Shown: positions 45,995 through 55,434, counted from the first letter of the stretch. The stretch is DNA of 64,000 nt from Halarcobacter sp. (GCF_963675975.1 NZ_OY780939.1:1798001-1862000); one strand, 5' to 3'. Numbers and translations: made by a program. Notes: a model not told the origin generated them from the letters alone.

Positions 45995-46420
45995 TTACTT
46001 CACATTTAAATACACAGTTTTAAGTGTGTTTAATAAAATCTTTTTTTCTTCCATTGTAACTCCTTTGAAAGCTTCCTCTTCAACTTTTAAGCTTGCAGTG
46101 TTTATTACTTTTTCAAGCTCTTTGCCTTTTGTTGTTAGACAAACAAGGAATGCTCTTCTATCATCTTTTTTGGCTTTTCTTTCAACAAAGCCTTTTTTCT
46201 CAAGTTTGTCTACCATAAGTGTTAGACTTGAAGGTTTTAGATATGTATCTCTTGCTAACTCTTGTTGAGTTAAACAATCTTTTTCACAAAGTCTTCTTAT
46301 CAAAACACTTTGTGCAGCAGATATATCGTGCTCTAAAAGTAACTTTTCTAAATTGTTTTTAATGCTATTTCTTATATTAGCAACTAATATGCCAAATATA
46401 TTGTCTGATTCAAATGACAT
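45995..46420 (-). CDS. MarR-family transcriptional regulator
   Basis: A 141-residue winged-helix regulator: LTQQELARDTYLKPSSLTLMVDKLEKKGFVERKAKKDDRR contains the recognition helix and the beta-wing DxRxxxV pattern (DDRRAFLV). It is the first gene of the efflux operon, so it is probably an autorepressor relieved by an aromatic compound. The ATG has AAGGA upstream. Confidence 0.93.
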   Translation of the reverse strand: MSFESDNIFGILVANIRNSIKNNLEKLLLEHDISAAQSVLIRRLCEKDCLTQQELARDTYLKPSSLTLMVDKLEKKGFVERKAKKDDRRAFLVCLTTKGKELEKVINTASLKVEEEAFKGVTMEEKKILLNTLKTVYLNVK

Positions 46421-46498
46421 GTGTATCCTTAAGTTTTAAATGATTAATGTGTAAATAGTTAATATATGAATAATTAATAGATGAAGAATAATAATACA

Positions 46499-46531
46499 TT
46501 TAAGCTTAAAATTAATTGTAATAAATTAATT
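46499..46531. promoter_or_regulatory. Palindromes in the marR-GNAT intergenic region (candidate operator)
   Basis: A perfect 12-bp palindrome TTTAAGCTTAAA (46499-46510) abuts an 8-6-8 inverted repeat (AATTAATT at 46510-46517, AATTAATT at 46524-46531). They lie 79-111 bp before the MarR start. Given the high A/T content they could be chance, but MarR operators are palindromes of this size. Confidence 0.3.
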
Positions 46532-46606
46532 AACTTAAAAATATTACTTTTAAATTTAAAATAATAAATTATGGTACAATCCTTAATTATTTTACAAGGA
46601 GACTTT

Positions 46607-47086
46607 ATGGCTATTACTATTAGAGATGGTATTGCTGATGACGCACAAACAATTTATAATTTTATTATTGAGTTAGCAGTTTATGAAAAAGAACCAGATG
46701 CAGTAAAAACTACAGTTGAAGAAACAAGAGAAAAAATATTTGGTGAAAATTCAACTGTAAAAGCCCTTATTTGTGAAGAAGATGGAGTTGCGATTGGTAT
46801 GGCAGTATATTTTTATAACTATTCAACTTGGCTTGGTAAAAATGGGATTTATTTAGAAGATTTATATGTAAGTGAATCAAAAAGAGGAATAGGTGCTGGT
46901 AAATTGATGCTAAAACACTTAGCAAAAAAAGCACTTGTAGAAGATTGTGGTAGATTTGAATGGTCTTGTTTAGATTGGAATACACCATCAAGAGATTTTT
47001 ATGAAAGTATTGGTGCTGTTTCACAAGAAGAGTGGATAGGGTATAGATTAGAGGGTGATTCTTTAACTAACTTTGCAAATAGTTAG
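46607..47086 (+). CDS. GNAT-family N-acetyltransferase
   Basis: A 159-residue acetyl-CoA-dependent acetyltransferase. The acetyl-CoA binding motif is RGIGAGKLML (consensus Q/RxxGxG/A), preceded by LEDLYVSE, and the C-terminal FYESIGA motif is present. This resembles the spermidine/diamine acetyltransferase-like subgroup (FEWSCLDWNTPSRDFYES). The ATG at 46607 with AAGGAG upstream is chosen over an in-frame ATG at 46571. It converges with the YitT gene. Confidence 0.9.
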   Translation: MAITIRDGIADDAQTIYNFIIELAVYEKEPDAVKTTVEETREKIFGENSTVKALICEEDGVAIGMAVYFYNYSTWLGKNGIYLEDLYVSESKRGIGAGKLMLKHLAKKALVEDCGRFEWSCLDWNTPSRDFYESIGAVSQEEWIGYRLEGDSLTNFANS

Positions 47087-47093
47087 GAAAGGA

Positions 47094-47939
47094 TTAATGT
47101 CCTCTTCCTAACATCTCTGATGCTTCCATAACTATCATAAAAGCATCTTTATCACACTCCTGAATTATTTGTTTTAGAAATCTTAATTTTTTTACATCCA
47201 AAACAAGAAAAATTAAAGTTTTATTTTCATGTTTGAATATCCCAGAGCCATTTAATATAGTTCCATATATTCCAAAGTTTTCAGTGATTTTTTGTGAAAG
47301 AAGTTCAGGTTCATTTGTTGTAATATGAATAACCTTTGTACTTAAAGCTCCTGTTAAAACTACATCCATAGCTTTTGCTGTGACATATATACTTATTACA
47401 GATAAAACTGCTTTTTCAAAATCTTTAAAGATGTAGATTGATGATATTACTATTAAAGCATCAATTGCAAATATAATTTGCGAAGCTTTTAGGTGGGAGT
47501 TTGCACAAACAATTTTTGCAATTACACTTGATCCTCCAGCACTTGAATTTCCTTTTATAATAAACCCTACACCAAAACCAATAACTAAGCCACCAAAAAC
47601 AGCTGCGACTAATATATTTGATATCAATAAGTCAATATCTAAAAATTTGGTAAAAAAATCAGTAAAAGATGAGATTAGAATAATAGTTATTACTGTTTTT
47701 ATTGCAAACATTTTTCCTAAATATTTTATCCCAAAAATAAGAAGTGGAATATTTATTAAAACTATTAAACTTCCAATTGAAAGATTTGTCATATGATACA
47801 AAAGTATTGCCATACCAGGAGTTCCACCAGTTGTAAAGTTGTGAGGTACAAAAAATAGTACTACTGAAAGAGCAATCAATAAACTTCCAATAAGAATATA
47901 AAATGCACTCTTTATCTCTTCATTTTTTATTTTTAACAT
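47094..47939 (-). CDS. YitT-family membrane protein (DUF161/DUF2179)
   Basis: A 281-residue protein with five to six transmembrane helices in the first 190 residues (VPHNFTTGGTPGMAILLYH and GFGVGFIIKGNSSAGGSSVIA are family segments) and a cytosolic DUF2179 domain at the C-terminus (STKVIHITTNEPELLSQKI). Function unknown; some members are proposed transporters. The last bases form a hairpin with the end of the convergent GNAT gene. Confidence 0.88.
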   Translation of the reverse strand: MLKIKNEEIKSAFYILIGSLLIALSVVLFFVPHNFTTGGTPGMAILLYHMTNLSIGSLIVLINIPLLIFGIKYLGKMFAIKTVITIILISSFTDFFTKFLDIDLLISNILVAAVFGGLVIGFGVGFIIKGNSSAGGSSVIAKIVCANSHLKASQIIFAIDALIVISSIYIFKDFEKAVLSVISIYVTAKAMDVVLTGALSTKVIHITTNEPELLSQKITENFGIYGTILNGSGIFKHENKTLIFLVLDVKKLRFLKQIIQECDKDAFMIVMEASEMLGRGH

Positions 47940-47989
47940 AAATTTTCCTAAAGATTAAAATTGTAATAAAGTGGTTAAAATTAGTAGGT

Positions 47990-48070
47990 TTAGCTTTCTT
48001 GTTGGATAGTTTCTTGGTTTTGAAGTTGATATAGATGATTTAAAACATTTTTTGAAAGTGTATTTTTCAT
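47990..48070 (-). CDS. Possible small protein (26 aa)
   Basis: In the gap between YitT and the TPR gene, a minus-strand ATG (48070) has AAGGAG 8 bases upstream and opens a 26-codon frame with an Asn/Gln-rich, soluble-looking product ending in NQETIQQES. The ribosome site is stronger than that of many genes here. No family recognised. It could also be a leader peptide or chance. Confidence 0.4.
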   Translation of the reverse strand: MKNTLSKNVLNHLYQLQNQETIQQES

Positions 48071-48141
48071 CTTTTTTACTCCTTAAGTCTGTTTTTGTAT
48101 AATATCATAATCTAAAATAAATATCATTAAAGGAGTAATCT

Positions 48142-49092
48142 TTGAGTTTAGAAAATTTTGAAAAAGTTTATAATGAATTTAACCAAAGAATTAATGAACA
48201 AAACTTTGATGAGGCACTGTATTTAGTAGATGTATTACTTGATTATGCTGAAAATGAAGTTGATAAATTTTATACACTTATGGGAAAAGCAGCTGTACTT
48301 ACAAATTTAGAAAGAAATGATGAAGTTATTGAAACATATAAAGAGATTATTAAAAATTTTAAAGAGTCTAAAGATGATACTGTTTCAAAATTTTTGATTT
48401 ATGCTTATTATAATAAAGCTTTAGCTTATGCAAAAGATGAGAGTTTTGAATTAGAGCTAAAAACTTACAATAGATTACTTGAAAAATATATTGGAGATAT
48501 CTCTTCTGATACTGAAATAGTATTAGTAAAATCGTATATGAATAAAGCAATCTGTGTAACAGAATTAGAAGGTTTTGAAAACTCTTTAACTGTATATAAA
48601 GAGTTAGTTAGAAATTTTGAAGACTCAAATCAAAGTGATGTTGTTTTACAAATAGCTCAAGCTTCATATAATATTGCTTTGATATATGGACAAAAAGATG
48701 AAGATGAAGAAGCTGTAAAAGCATACGATTATGTTATTTCAAAGTTTGAAAATAGTAGTGATGAAAATATTTTAGAGTTAGTGGCTAAATCACTTGTTAA
48801 TAAAGCTTCAAAAGCTAGAAATTTAAATAACTATACACAAGCATTGGATTTATACAATGAAGTTATTGAAAAATTTGAAGATTATCAAGGTGAATTTAAA
48901 AATCAAGTTGCCCTTGCTTTACATAATAAATCTATACTTTTAAGTGAACTAAATAATGAAGATGAACTATTGAAAGTTTGTGATACTATTATAGAAAAAT
49001 TTTCACAAAGTAAAAATGAAATGATTATGAATATTGTTGCTTCAGCGGAGGTTGTAAAGGATAAAGAACGTTTTAGTAACAATAGTTTTTGA
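48142..49092 (+). CDS. Tetratricopeptide-repeat protein
   Basis: A 316-residue cytosolic protein of about seven helical repeats of roughly 38-45 residues (each with an AYYNKALAYAKDE or ASYNIALIYGQKD-like helix A). No signal peptide or other domain was seen, so it is probably a protein-protein scaffold. It starts at TTG with AAAGGAG upstream. Partner unknown. Confidence 0.82.
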   Translation: MSLENFEKVYNEFNQRINEQNFDEALYLVDVLLDYAENEVDKFYTLMGKAAVLTNLERNDEVIETYKEIIKNFKESKDDTVSKFLIYAYYNKALAYAKDESFELELKTYNRLLEKYIGDISSDTEIVLVKSYMNKAICVTELEGFENSLTVYKELVRNFEDSNQSDVVLQIAQASYNIALIYGQKDEDEEAVKAYDYVISKFENSSDENILELVAKSLVNKASKARNLNNYTQALDLYNEVIEKFEDYQGEFKNQVALALHNKSILLSELNNEDELLKVCDTIIEKFSQSKNEMIMNIVASAEVVKDKERFSNNSF

Positions 49093-49172
49093 TAATTAAT
49101 AATTATATATTCTGTAATTATTTGGTAACAAATAAAGATTAGAATTCTCCTAATTTTTTTAAAGGAGAATTA

Positions 49173-50756
49173 ATGTCTACTTATACTAACAGTAGTCAAT
49201 CTGATGTAAAACTAAATTTATTTTTCTTTATTGGTTTTACAGCAGTTGTTTTATACTTCATATATTGGGGTTCGTCTTACACAAATGGAAATCATGCAAT
49301 ACTTTTTATCTTAGCAACACTTTTTGGGGTGTTTATGGCATTTAATATTGGTGGTAATGATGTTGCAAATTCATTTGGAACAAGTGTTGGTGCTGGTACT
49401 CTTACTATTAAACAAGCACTAATTGTTGCAGCAATCTTTGAAGTAAGTGGTGCTGTTATTGCAGGTGGTGAAGTTACAAAAACTATTAGAAAAGGGATTG
49501 TTGATTTATCACAAATAACAGTTGAACCTATGCAATTTGTTTATATTATGATGGCTGCTTTATTATCAGCGGCTATTTGGTTATTAATTGCAACAAGAAA
49601 AGGTTGGCCTGTGTCAACTACCCACTCAATAATTGGTGGAATAGTTGGTGCTTCAATTACATTAGGTTTCTTAATAGGTGGCTCAGATACAGGATTTTCT
49701 TTAGTAAAATGGGATAAGATAGGAACAATTGCATTCTCTTGGGTTCTTTCCCCTGTACTTGGAGGTTTAGTGTCTTATGTTTTATATTATCAAATAAAAA
49801 AACATGTTTTGGTTTATAATGATGAGACTGTAGATAAACTTGTATCTATTAAAAAAGAAAAAAAAGAATTAAGAGAAGAGCATAAAAAATCTTTTGAAAG
49901 ATTATCAGAATTACAAAAGTTATCTTATACTAGTTCAATGGCAAGAGATGCTCATACTATCTCTGATAAAGATTTTGATCCTGAAGAATTGGAATCAGAT
50001 TATTATAAAAAAGTTTATGAAATAGAACAAAAACAAGATAGTGTGAATGCAACAAAAGCTTTAGAAACCTACGTTCCTTTATTTGCTGCAATTGGTGGTA
50101 TGCTTATAACAGGTATGCTTTTATTTAAAGGTTTAAAACATATGCACTTAGGATTGTCTACTATTGATAATTATCTAATAATTGGTATGTTTGGAGCATT
50201 GATTTGGCTTGCAACTACTATTTTCGCAAAGACATTAAAGGGAAAAGATTTGGATAAATCTACTTTTTTAATGTTTAGTTGGATGCAAGTTTTTACAGCT
50301 TCAGGATTTGCTTTTAGTCATGGTTCAAATGATATTGCAAATGCTATTGGACCATTTGCTGCAATTTTAGATGTTCTTAGAACTGGTGAAATAGGTTCTA
50401 GTGCAGCAGTGCCAACTGTGGCTATGATTACATTTGGTATAGCTTTAATTGTTGGGTTATGGTTTATAGGTAAAGAGGTTATTCAAACTGTTGGACATAA
50501 CTTAACTAAAATGCATCCAGCTTCAGGTTTTTCAGCAGAGCTAGCAGCTGCGGGAGTAGTAATGTTGGCTTCTGTAATGGGATTACCTGTATCTAGTACA
50601 CATATCTTAATTGGTGCAGTACTTGGAGTAGGTTTAGTAAACCATAATACAAACTGGGATTTAATGAAACCTATTGCTTTAGCTTGGGTTATCACACTTC
50701 CTGCAGCAGGAATTCTATCAGCAATTACTTTTATGGTACTTAATAATATATTTTAA
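49173..50756 (+). CDS. pit: Inorganic phosphate transporter, PiT family
   Basis: A 527-residue membrane protein with two inverted PHO4 halves bearing the signature repeats [19 protein letters not shown] (near residue 58) and [18 protein letters not shown] (near 384). A hydrophilic cytosolic loop of about 80 residues (215-295) lies between them. Such permeases take up phosphate or metal-phosphate with protons or Na+. The ATG at 49173 has AAAGGAGAA upstream. It is followed by a bidirectional terminator. Confidence 0.93.
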   Translation: MSTYTNSSQSDVKLNLFFFIGFTAVVLYFIYWGSSYTNGNHAILFILATLFGVFMAFNIGGNDVANSFGTSVGAGTLTIKQALIVAAIFEVSGAVIAGGEVTKTIRKGIVDLSQITVEPMQFVYIMMAALLSAAIWLLIATRKGWPVSTTHSIIGGIVGASITLGFLIGGSDTGFSLVKWDKIGTIAFSWVLSPVLGGLVSYVLYYQIKKHVLVYNDETVDKLVSIKKEKKELREEHKKSFERLSELQKLSYTSSMARDAHTISDKDFDPEELESDYYKKVYEIEQKQDSVNATKALETYVPLFAAIGGMLITGMLLFKGLKHMHLGLSTIDNYLIIGMFGALIWLATTIFAKTLKGKDLDKSTFLMFSWMQVFTASGFAFSHGSNDIANAIGPFAAILDVLRTGEIGSSAAVPTVAMITFGIALIVGLWFIGKEVIQTVGHNLTKMHPASGFSAELAAAGVVMLASVMGLPVSSTHILIGAVLGVGLVNHNTNWDLMKPIALAWVITLPAAGILSAITFMVLNNIF

Positions 50757-50781
50757 ATCAAGAGGGAAACCTCTTGATTTT
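50756..50781. terminator. Bidirectional terminator
   Basis: AATCAAGAGG pairs with CCTCTTGATT around a GAAA tetraloop between the convergent pit and NifX-like genes. It is followed by TT on the plus side and flanked by T/A-rich sequence on both. Confidence 0.8.
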
Positions 50782-51175
50782 AAAGAAATTTTGATGATAC
50801 TTCTTTTAATATATCATCTGCTAAAAATGATTCTCCATTATATTTGACTACTTTTATCCCTTCACTTGTGAAAGATTTTGCAGTATTTTTACAAGCTGTT
50901 TTTACAACAATATAATTACACTCTTTTAAAGCTCTTCCCATTTTGTTATGTTGTTCAATATGTTCTTGATCATCATGGTCATGATCACAAGCATGATCCT
51001 CTTCTGGATGGTCGTGATCTATATCTGTTCTTGGATTGATTTTAATCTCTTCTAATGTAAATGATTTAAACATACTTGAGCCACTCATAGAAAATACAGC
51101 AAACTTTGGAGTATGCCCTGCATTTGGGAAAAATCTAAGATTTTCATCTTTTACTGGTATAGCTATTTTCATCAT
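50780..51175 (-). CDS. NifX/NifB-type iron-molybdenum-cofactor-binding domain protein with His-rich insert
   Basis: A 131-residue protein with the dinitrogenase iron-molybdenum cofactor biosynthesis fold: a KIAIPVKDENL start, HFGHTPKF-like NAGHTPKFAVF, and the CNYIVVKTACKN region with conserved Cys. Between residues 50 and 76 is a His/Asp-rich insert (DHDHPEED, CDHDHDD, EHIEQH) that looks metal-binding. No nif genes are nearby, so a Mo/Fe/Ni chaperone-like role is only a guess. Two adjacent ATG codons can serve as start (51175 or 51172). Confidence 0.82.
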   Translation of the reverse strand: MMKIAIPVKDENLRFFPNAGHTPKFAVFSMSGSSMFKSFTLEEIKINPRTDIDHDHPEEDHACDHDHDDQEHIEQHNKMGRALKECNYIVVKTACKNTAKSFTSEGIKVVKYNGESFLADDILKEVSSKFL

Positions 51176-51314
51176 TTTCCTTTTATAAATTTTTCTTTAT
51201 ATTACCTTTGGAACTTTAAACTATGCAATAACTAATCCATAAGTTTAAAAATTTAAATACTTAATAAGAATATGATACAATAAGCAAAAAATTTATTTTT
51301 TTTAAGGGGATATT

Positions 51315-51872
51315 ATGGGATTTTTTAAAAGTGTAATGCAGTTTATAGCAAAAGCTTCAATCCCAGTGTATAGATTTGAAAATAATAGGCTTGTTTTTAA
51401 AGTAGGAAGTGACAATCTTTACTCATATGAATTAGATGATTATGATATAAAAACAAGACATGATCCTTATGTTATAAGTGCATATACTCTAACTACAAAA
51501 GATATACATTTGGAGTTTATGAAAGTAGATAGTGATGTTCATTGGAATACAGACTGTTTATCTATTTATGAAGATTTAATAAAAGAAAAATTAAAAATAA
51601 AAAGATTAGAAGTTTTAGAAGAAAGAGATATTGAAACATACTGTTTTAAAACATATAAAGCTGATAATTCTTTTATTTTTCATATTATATATGTTTATAC
51701 CTCTTTATCAAACCTAATTGTTATAGATACAAAAGGGAAATTGTATAAAGAATTATTAATAAAATTAGATTCTAGTTATCAATATAGTTTTGATAATGAA
51801 GAAAAAGGTGAGGTTAACTTTAATTTGTCTCTTGTAAAAGAGAATAGTATGAGGAGTTATTTTGCATTATAA
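51315..51872 (+). CDS. Hypothetical protein, paralogue of the next gene
   Basis: A 185-residue protein without signal peptide, beta-rich. Its C-terminal half (YCFKTYKADNSFIFHIIYVY, KGKLYKELLIKLD, SLVKENSMRSYF) resembles the same part of the following lipoprotein, so the pair arose by duplication. A GGGG ribosome site precedes the ATG. The two genes overlap by 11 bp. No family recognised. Confidence 0.7.
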   Translation: MGFFKSVMQFIAKASIPVYRFENNRLVFKVGSDNLYSYELDDYDIKTRHDPYVISAYTLTTKDIHLEFMKVDSDVHWNTDCLSIYEDLIKEKLKIKRLEVLEERDIETYCFKTYKADNSFIFHIIYVYTSLSNLIVIDTKGKLYKELLIKLDSSYQYSFDNEEKGEVNFNLSLVKENSMRSYFAL

Positions 51873-52482
51873 ATATTTAAATAAAACTTTTTGTTTTTTT
51901 ATAATCTTATTTTTGTTTGCTGGATGTGTAGTAAAAAATTCACCATTTTATAGTAAGAAAAAAGATAGATTAGTTTTAGGAAAAAAAGATAACCCTATAA
52001 TTGTAAAATTGGAAAATGTCAATTATAAAACATATTTATATGGTTGTAGTGATTATTCTTATACTCTTACTCAAGATAGTAAAGAGTATGGAAAATTGTT
52101 TGTTGAAGAGATAGAACTAGGATTTAATTGTACTTGGAATGGACTTCCAAGTGGTTTTTTTGAAGATAATTTTAGATCAAATCTGAAATTAAATGATGTT
52201 GAAACAGTTGAACATATAGATATTGATAGATATAGTTTTAAAACTTATAAAGTTAATGAACAGTATTACAGTATAATTTATACATATATAGGAAGAAAAG
52301 ATAGATTTATAGTAGATTATGAAGGGAAACTTTATAATAAACTTTTAAAAAGTTTTGATAAAAACTATGTAAATAAATATATCAATAAAAAAAGATTTTA
52401 TAAATTTTATGATGATAGTTTAGTTAGAAAAAATATTCTAAACCACTATTTCACACTAGAAAGATTTAATTCAAGAGACTAA
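51862..52482 (+). CDS. Hypothetical lipoprotein, paralogue of the preceding gene
   Basis: A 206-residue protein starting at TTG, with a signal and lipobox ending LFAGC (Cys22). The exported part shares SFKTYKVNEQYYSIIYTY, EGKLYNKLLKSFD and SLVRKNILNHYF with the preceding cytosolic-looking protein. It contains three further Cys in the first half. Unknown function; a hairpin follows at 52478-52499. Confidence 0.7.
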   Translation: MHYKYLNKTFCFFIILFLFAGCVVKNSPFYSKKKDRLVLGKKDNPIIVKLENVNYKTYLYGCSDYSYTLTQDSKEYGKLFVEEIELGFNCTWNGLPSGFFEDNFRSNLKLNDVETVEHIDIDRYSFKTYKVNEQYYSIIYTYIGRKDRFIVDYEGKLYNKLLKSFDKNYVNKYINKKRFYKFYDDSLVRKNILNHYFTLERFNSRD

Positions 52483-52499
52483 AGAGAAATCTCTTTAGT
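52478..52499. terminator. Convergent-gene hairpin
   Basis: ACTAAAGAG, AAAT loop, CTCTTTAGT: a perfect 9-bp stem overlapping the stop codons of the lipoprotein gene (plus) and the DUF4197 gene (minus). T-tracts are short. Confidence 0.55.
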
Positions 52500-53304
52500 T
52501 TCCAAAAACTTGTTTAAGAATTGAGCTTGTTTGTTCAATTGGATTTGAACGAATAGCAGCTTCTTTTTCGGCAATCATTTTAAACAAACCATCAATTGCT
52601 TTTTGTGTAACATAATCATCAAGATTTTCATCACTACTACTTGGAAGATATGAATCAACTCCAAAGTTTTTTGCTAAATTCATAACTTCACTGTTATTTA
52701 CATACTCTTTTCCATATTGTTTATAATAAGAATTAAAAGCATTATAATATTTTGCAACACTGTTTTCTTCCATCGTTTTTTGAATTATAGGTTTGATTAC
52801 CTCTTTTAATGAGCTATTTGTATTTGTTTTAAAATAATCAGTTGCTGCATTTTTATCACCATTTAATATTTTTGTTGCATCTTCTAAACTCATTTTTTCA
52901 ATAGCACTAACAAAAACTTCTGCTGTTTTTGGAGCTGCATTTGTTGCAGCACTGTTCATTGATTTTATTAAATCATTTGCAATCTCATCTCCCCCAGCTT
53001 TTCTGATAAGTGTTTCAACTTTTTGAAGATTTTCAGGAAGAGGAATCTTCACAAGTGAATTATCTAAATAACCATTTGTTTCACTAAGATTTTTAACAGC
53101 ATAATCAACTCCAACTTTTAATGCTTCTTTTAGTCCACTTGATACTGTTGAATTACTAAGGTTTGTTGTATTTTTTGAACTAGAATTAGTTGTTGAATCT
53201 TTTGTTACATTACCTATAACTTCTTTTGCTATGCTTCCAAAATCAAAACCAAATGCTAAAGTTGAAGATAGAATAATAGATGCACATATAATATTTTTTT
53301 TCAT
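52495..53304 (-). CDS. DUF4197 exported protein
   Basis: A 269-residue periplasmic protein with a signal peptide (cleavage likely after AFG near residue 19). It carries the DUF4197 pattern: GLKEALKVGVDYAVKNLSETNGYLDN, VKIPLPENLQKVETLIRKAGG, and AIDGLFKMIAEKEAAIRSNP near the C-terminus. Function unknown. The ATG has AGGAAAAA upstream. Confidence 0.88.
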   Translation of the reverse strand: MKKNIICASIILSSTLAFGFDFGSIAKEVIGNVTKDSTTNSSSKNTTNLSNSTVSSGLKEALKVGVDYAVKNLSETNGYLDNSLVKIPLPENLQKVETLIRKAGGDEIANDLIKSMNSAATNAAPKTAEVFVSAIEKMSLEDATKILNGDKNAATDYFKTNTNSSLKEVIKPIIQKTMEENSVAKYYNAFNSYYKQYGKEYVNNSEVMNLAKNFGVDSYLPSSSDENLDDYVTQKAIDGLFKMIAEKEAAIRSNPIEQTSSILKQVFGN

Positions 53305-53385
53305 AATTTTTCCTAATTTTCTTCTATTATAGATAAAAGTAGATAAAATTATGCATTAAATTATAAATTAAAAAGTAGGTGAAGT

Positions 53386-53820
53386 TTGATTAAAGAGATA
53401 GTAGATTTTTTCTATAGTTTTAAAAATAAAACTATTGAGAGTGATATTTTAGTTTTAGAATATGGTGAGCAAATAAAAAAATATGCAAATATGATTATAA
53501 ATAAACAACTTGATAAAGAGTATGAGGAAAACTATCTAACTATTTTAGGATATAGTTTAAGACTTGAAGATATAAAACAAAGAATTTTTTTCACTTTTCA
53601 AGAAGCAGTTTATGCAATTGATTTAGATAAATTGATGAAAAATGAAGATTCTATGAAATTAAACTCAATAGTATATATTTTGGTTTTAAATACTTTAATT
53701 AATGAATTTAAAGGATTAGAGATAGATAAAGAATTATATTCTAAAGCTTTAGACATTTATAGGCAAATGGAAGAGAGAAAATCAAAAGAGAACCAGAAAT
53801 ATCATATCTATCAATATTAA
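53386..53820 (+). CDS. Hypothetical helical protein
   Basis: A 144-residue, mostly helical cytosolic protein starting at TTG (AGGTGA upstream). It has no recognised domain. It lies 90 bp upstream of the sensor kinase operon in the same orientation, but the kinase has its own regulatory region, so a link is uncertain. Confidence 0.6.
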   Translation: MIKEIVDFFYSFKNKTIESDILVLEYGEQIKKYANMIINKQLDKEYEENYLTILGYSLRLEDIKQRIFFTFQEAVYAIDLDKLMKNEDSMKLNSIVYILVLNTLINEFKGLEIDKELYSKALDIYRQMEERKSKENQKYHIYQY

Positions 53821-53848
53821 GATAATTATATTAGATTGTGATATGAGT

Positions 53849-53871
53849 AAAAACTCACTTCTTTCACACTT
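53849..53871 (+). promoter_or_regulatory. Conserved 23-bp site upstream of the kinase operon (copy 1)
   Basis: AAAAACTCAC, three pyrimidines, TTTC, one base, CACTT. It matches a site before dctP (56125-56147) at 19 of 23 positions, and both end about 40 bp before the respective start codon. It is a candidate binding site for the OmpR-type regulator encoded between them (autoregulation). Confidence 0.6.
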
Positions 53872-53910
53872 AAATTAAATATTATTTATAAAATAAACTG
53901 GAGCCTAACA

Positions 53911-55434
53911 TTGTTTAGTGAAAAATATATCTCAAAACTTATTATTCTAACCCCTGTGATAACTGTACTTTTAAGTGCTTTTTTTACAATTTATTTTTTT
54001 ATTAAAAACCAAAATGATTATTTCAATGAAGAGAGTATTAGAGTTGAAAAAGAGTATATAAAAAAACAAAAAAATATTTTAGAAAAAGAGATTAAAAATG
54101 TAATTAATTACATAGATTATCATGTAAAAAGAAATAAAAAACTAACTTCTGATGAGTTAAAAAAAGAGCTTATTGGATATATTGAAACAATAAGATATGA
54201 GAAGCATGGATATATTTGGATACACGATACAAATTATTATTTAGTTGGACATCCATTTAGAAAAAACAGTATAGGAACTTATGATATTGATTTAAAAGAT
54301 GCAAAGGGTGGCTTTATTACAAAAAGGTTTGTAGAAGAGACCTTAGCTAATCCTGCTGGTGTTTTTATGGAATATTATTGGCAAAAACCAAATGAAACTA
54401 AATTTTCTAAAAAGTTAGGCTTTCTTAAAATCTATAAACCTTTTAATTGGGTAATTGGAGCTGGCTTATATATAGATGATATTGAAAAATCAATAGCAGA
54501 TAATAAAAAACTTTTAGAAGAAAGAATAAATAGATATATTCAAACAGTTGTAAAAATCTCTATAGGTGTAATTTTGCTTATTGGTATTTTATCTTTTATT
54601 ATCTCAAATAAAATAAATAGAGTATTTGCAAACTATAAAGATAATGTAAAAAGAAAAGAGCTAGAACTACAAGATGTAAATAAAAATCTTGAGAAAAAAA
54701 TTGAAAAAGCATTAAGTGAAGCTAAGAAAAAAGATAGAGCAATGTTACATCAGTCTAGGCTTGCAAGAATGGGAGCAATGCTTAGTATGATTGCTCATCA
54801 ATGGAGACAACCACTTAGTGAAATATCTGCAATTTTTATGGAGTTGGAAACAGCAAATAGATTTGGAAAATTAGATGATAAACTTTTAGATGATAGTGTA
54901 AAAGAATCAAATAGATTGATACAATTTATGTCTCACACTATTGATGATTTTAGAAACTTTTTTAAACCAGATAAGAAAAAAATAGAGTTTTATATTGATG
55001 ATGCTTGTAATGAAGCAATCTCTTTAGCAGGTGCATCAATAAAAAGTTCCCATATTAAATTAAATAAAAAAGTAAAATGCAATAGTATGGTTGTAGGTTA
55101 TGAAAGGGAGTTTGCTCAAGTTTTACTAAACTTAATATCAAATGCAAAAGATATATTAAACCAAAGAGTTGTTAAAAATCCAGAGATTAATATAACTATA
55201 GATTACAAAGATTCCCATGCTATTATTATTGTTGAAGATAATGGTGGTGGAGTAGAAGAAAAGCACTTAGAACTTATATTTGAACCATACTTTACTACTA
55301 AAGAGAGTTCAAAAGGAACAGGCTTAGGCTTATATATGGCAAAAATGATTGTAGAAAAAAATATGGCTGGTGAATTAAATGTTGAGAACAGTAAGAAAGG
55401 TGCAGTTTTCACGGTTAGTTTACCTTTAAAATAA
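53911..55434 (+). CDS. Cache-domain sensor histidine kinase
   Basis: A 507-residue inner-membrane kinase. Transmembrane helix 1 (about 8-31), a periplasmic dCache_2/sCache-type domain (HGYIWIHDTNYYLVGHP and NWVIGAGLYIDD), helix 2 (about 212-232) and a coiled linker are followed by the phosphoacceptor domain with AHQWRQPL (His296). The HATPase domain has NLISNAKDIL, DNGGGV and GTGLGLY. Cache domains usually bind small carboxylates or amino acids; given its neighbours the ligand might be 5-oxoproline. The start is TTG with CTGGAG upstream. The response regulator follows after 9 bp. Confidence 0.93.
   Translation: MFSEKYISKLIILTPVITVLLSAFFTIYFFIKNQNDYFNEESIRVEKEYIKKQKNILEKEIKNVINYIDYHVKRNKKLTSDELKKELIGYIETIRYEKHGYIWIHDTNYYLVGHPFRKNSIGTYDIDLKDAKGGFITKRFVEETLANPAGVFMEYYWQKPNETKFSKKLGFLKIYKPFNWVIGAGLYIDDIEKSIADNKKLLEERINRYIQTVVKISIGVILLIGILSFIISNKINRVFANYKDNVKRKELELQDVNKNLEKKIEKALSEAKKKDRAMLHQSRLARMGAMLSMIAHQWRQPLSEISAIFMELETANRFGKLDDKLLDDSVKESNRLIQFMSHTIDDFRNFFKPDKKKIEFYIDDACNEAISLAGASIKSSHIKLNKKVKCNSMVVGYEREFAQVLLNLISNAKDILNQRVVKNPEINITIDYKDSHAIIIVEDNGGGVEEKHLELIFEPYFTTKESSKGTGLGLYMAKMIVEKNMAGELNVENSKKGAVFTVSLPLK

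Noticed and set aside
47082-47112. Hairpin at the 3' ends of the GNAT and YitT genes as a terminator
   Set aside because: There is a good stem (GTTAGGAA / TTCCTAAC) but no T-tract on either strand, and it lies inside the YitT coding end; not called as a terminator.
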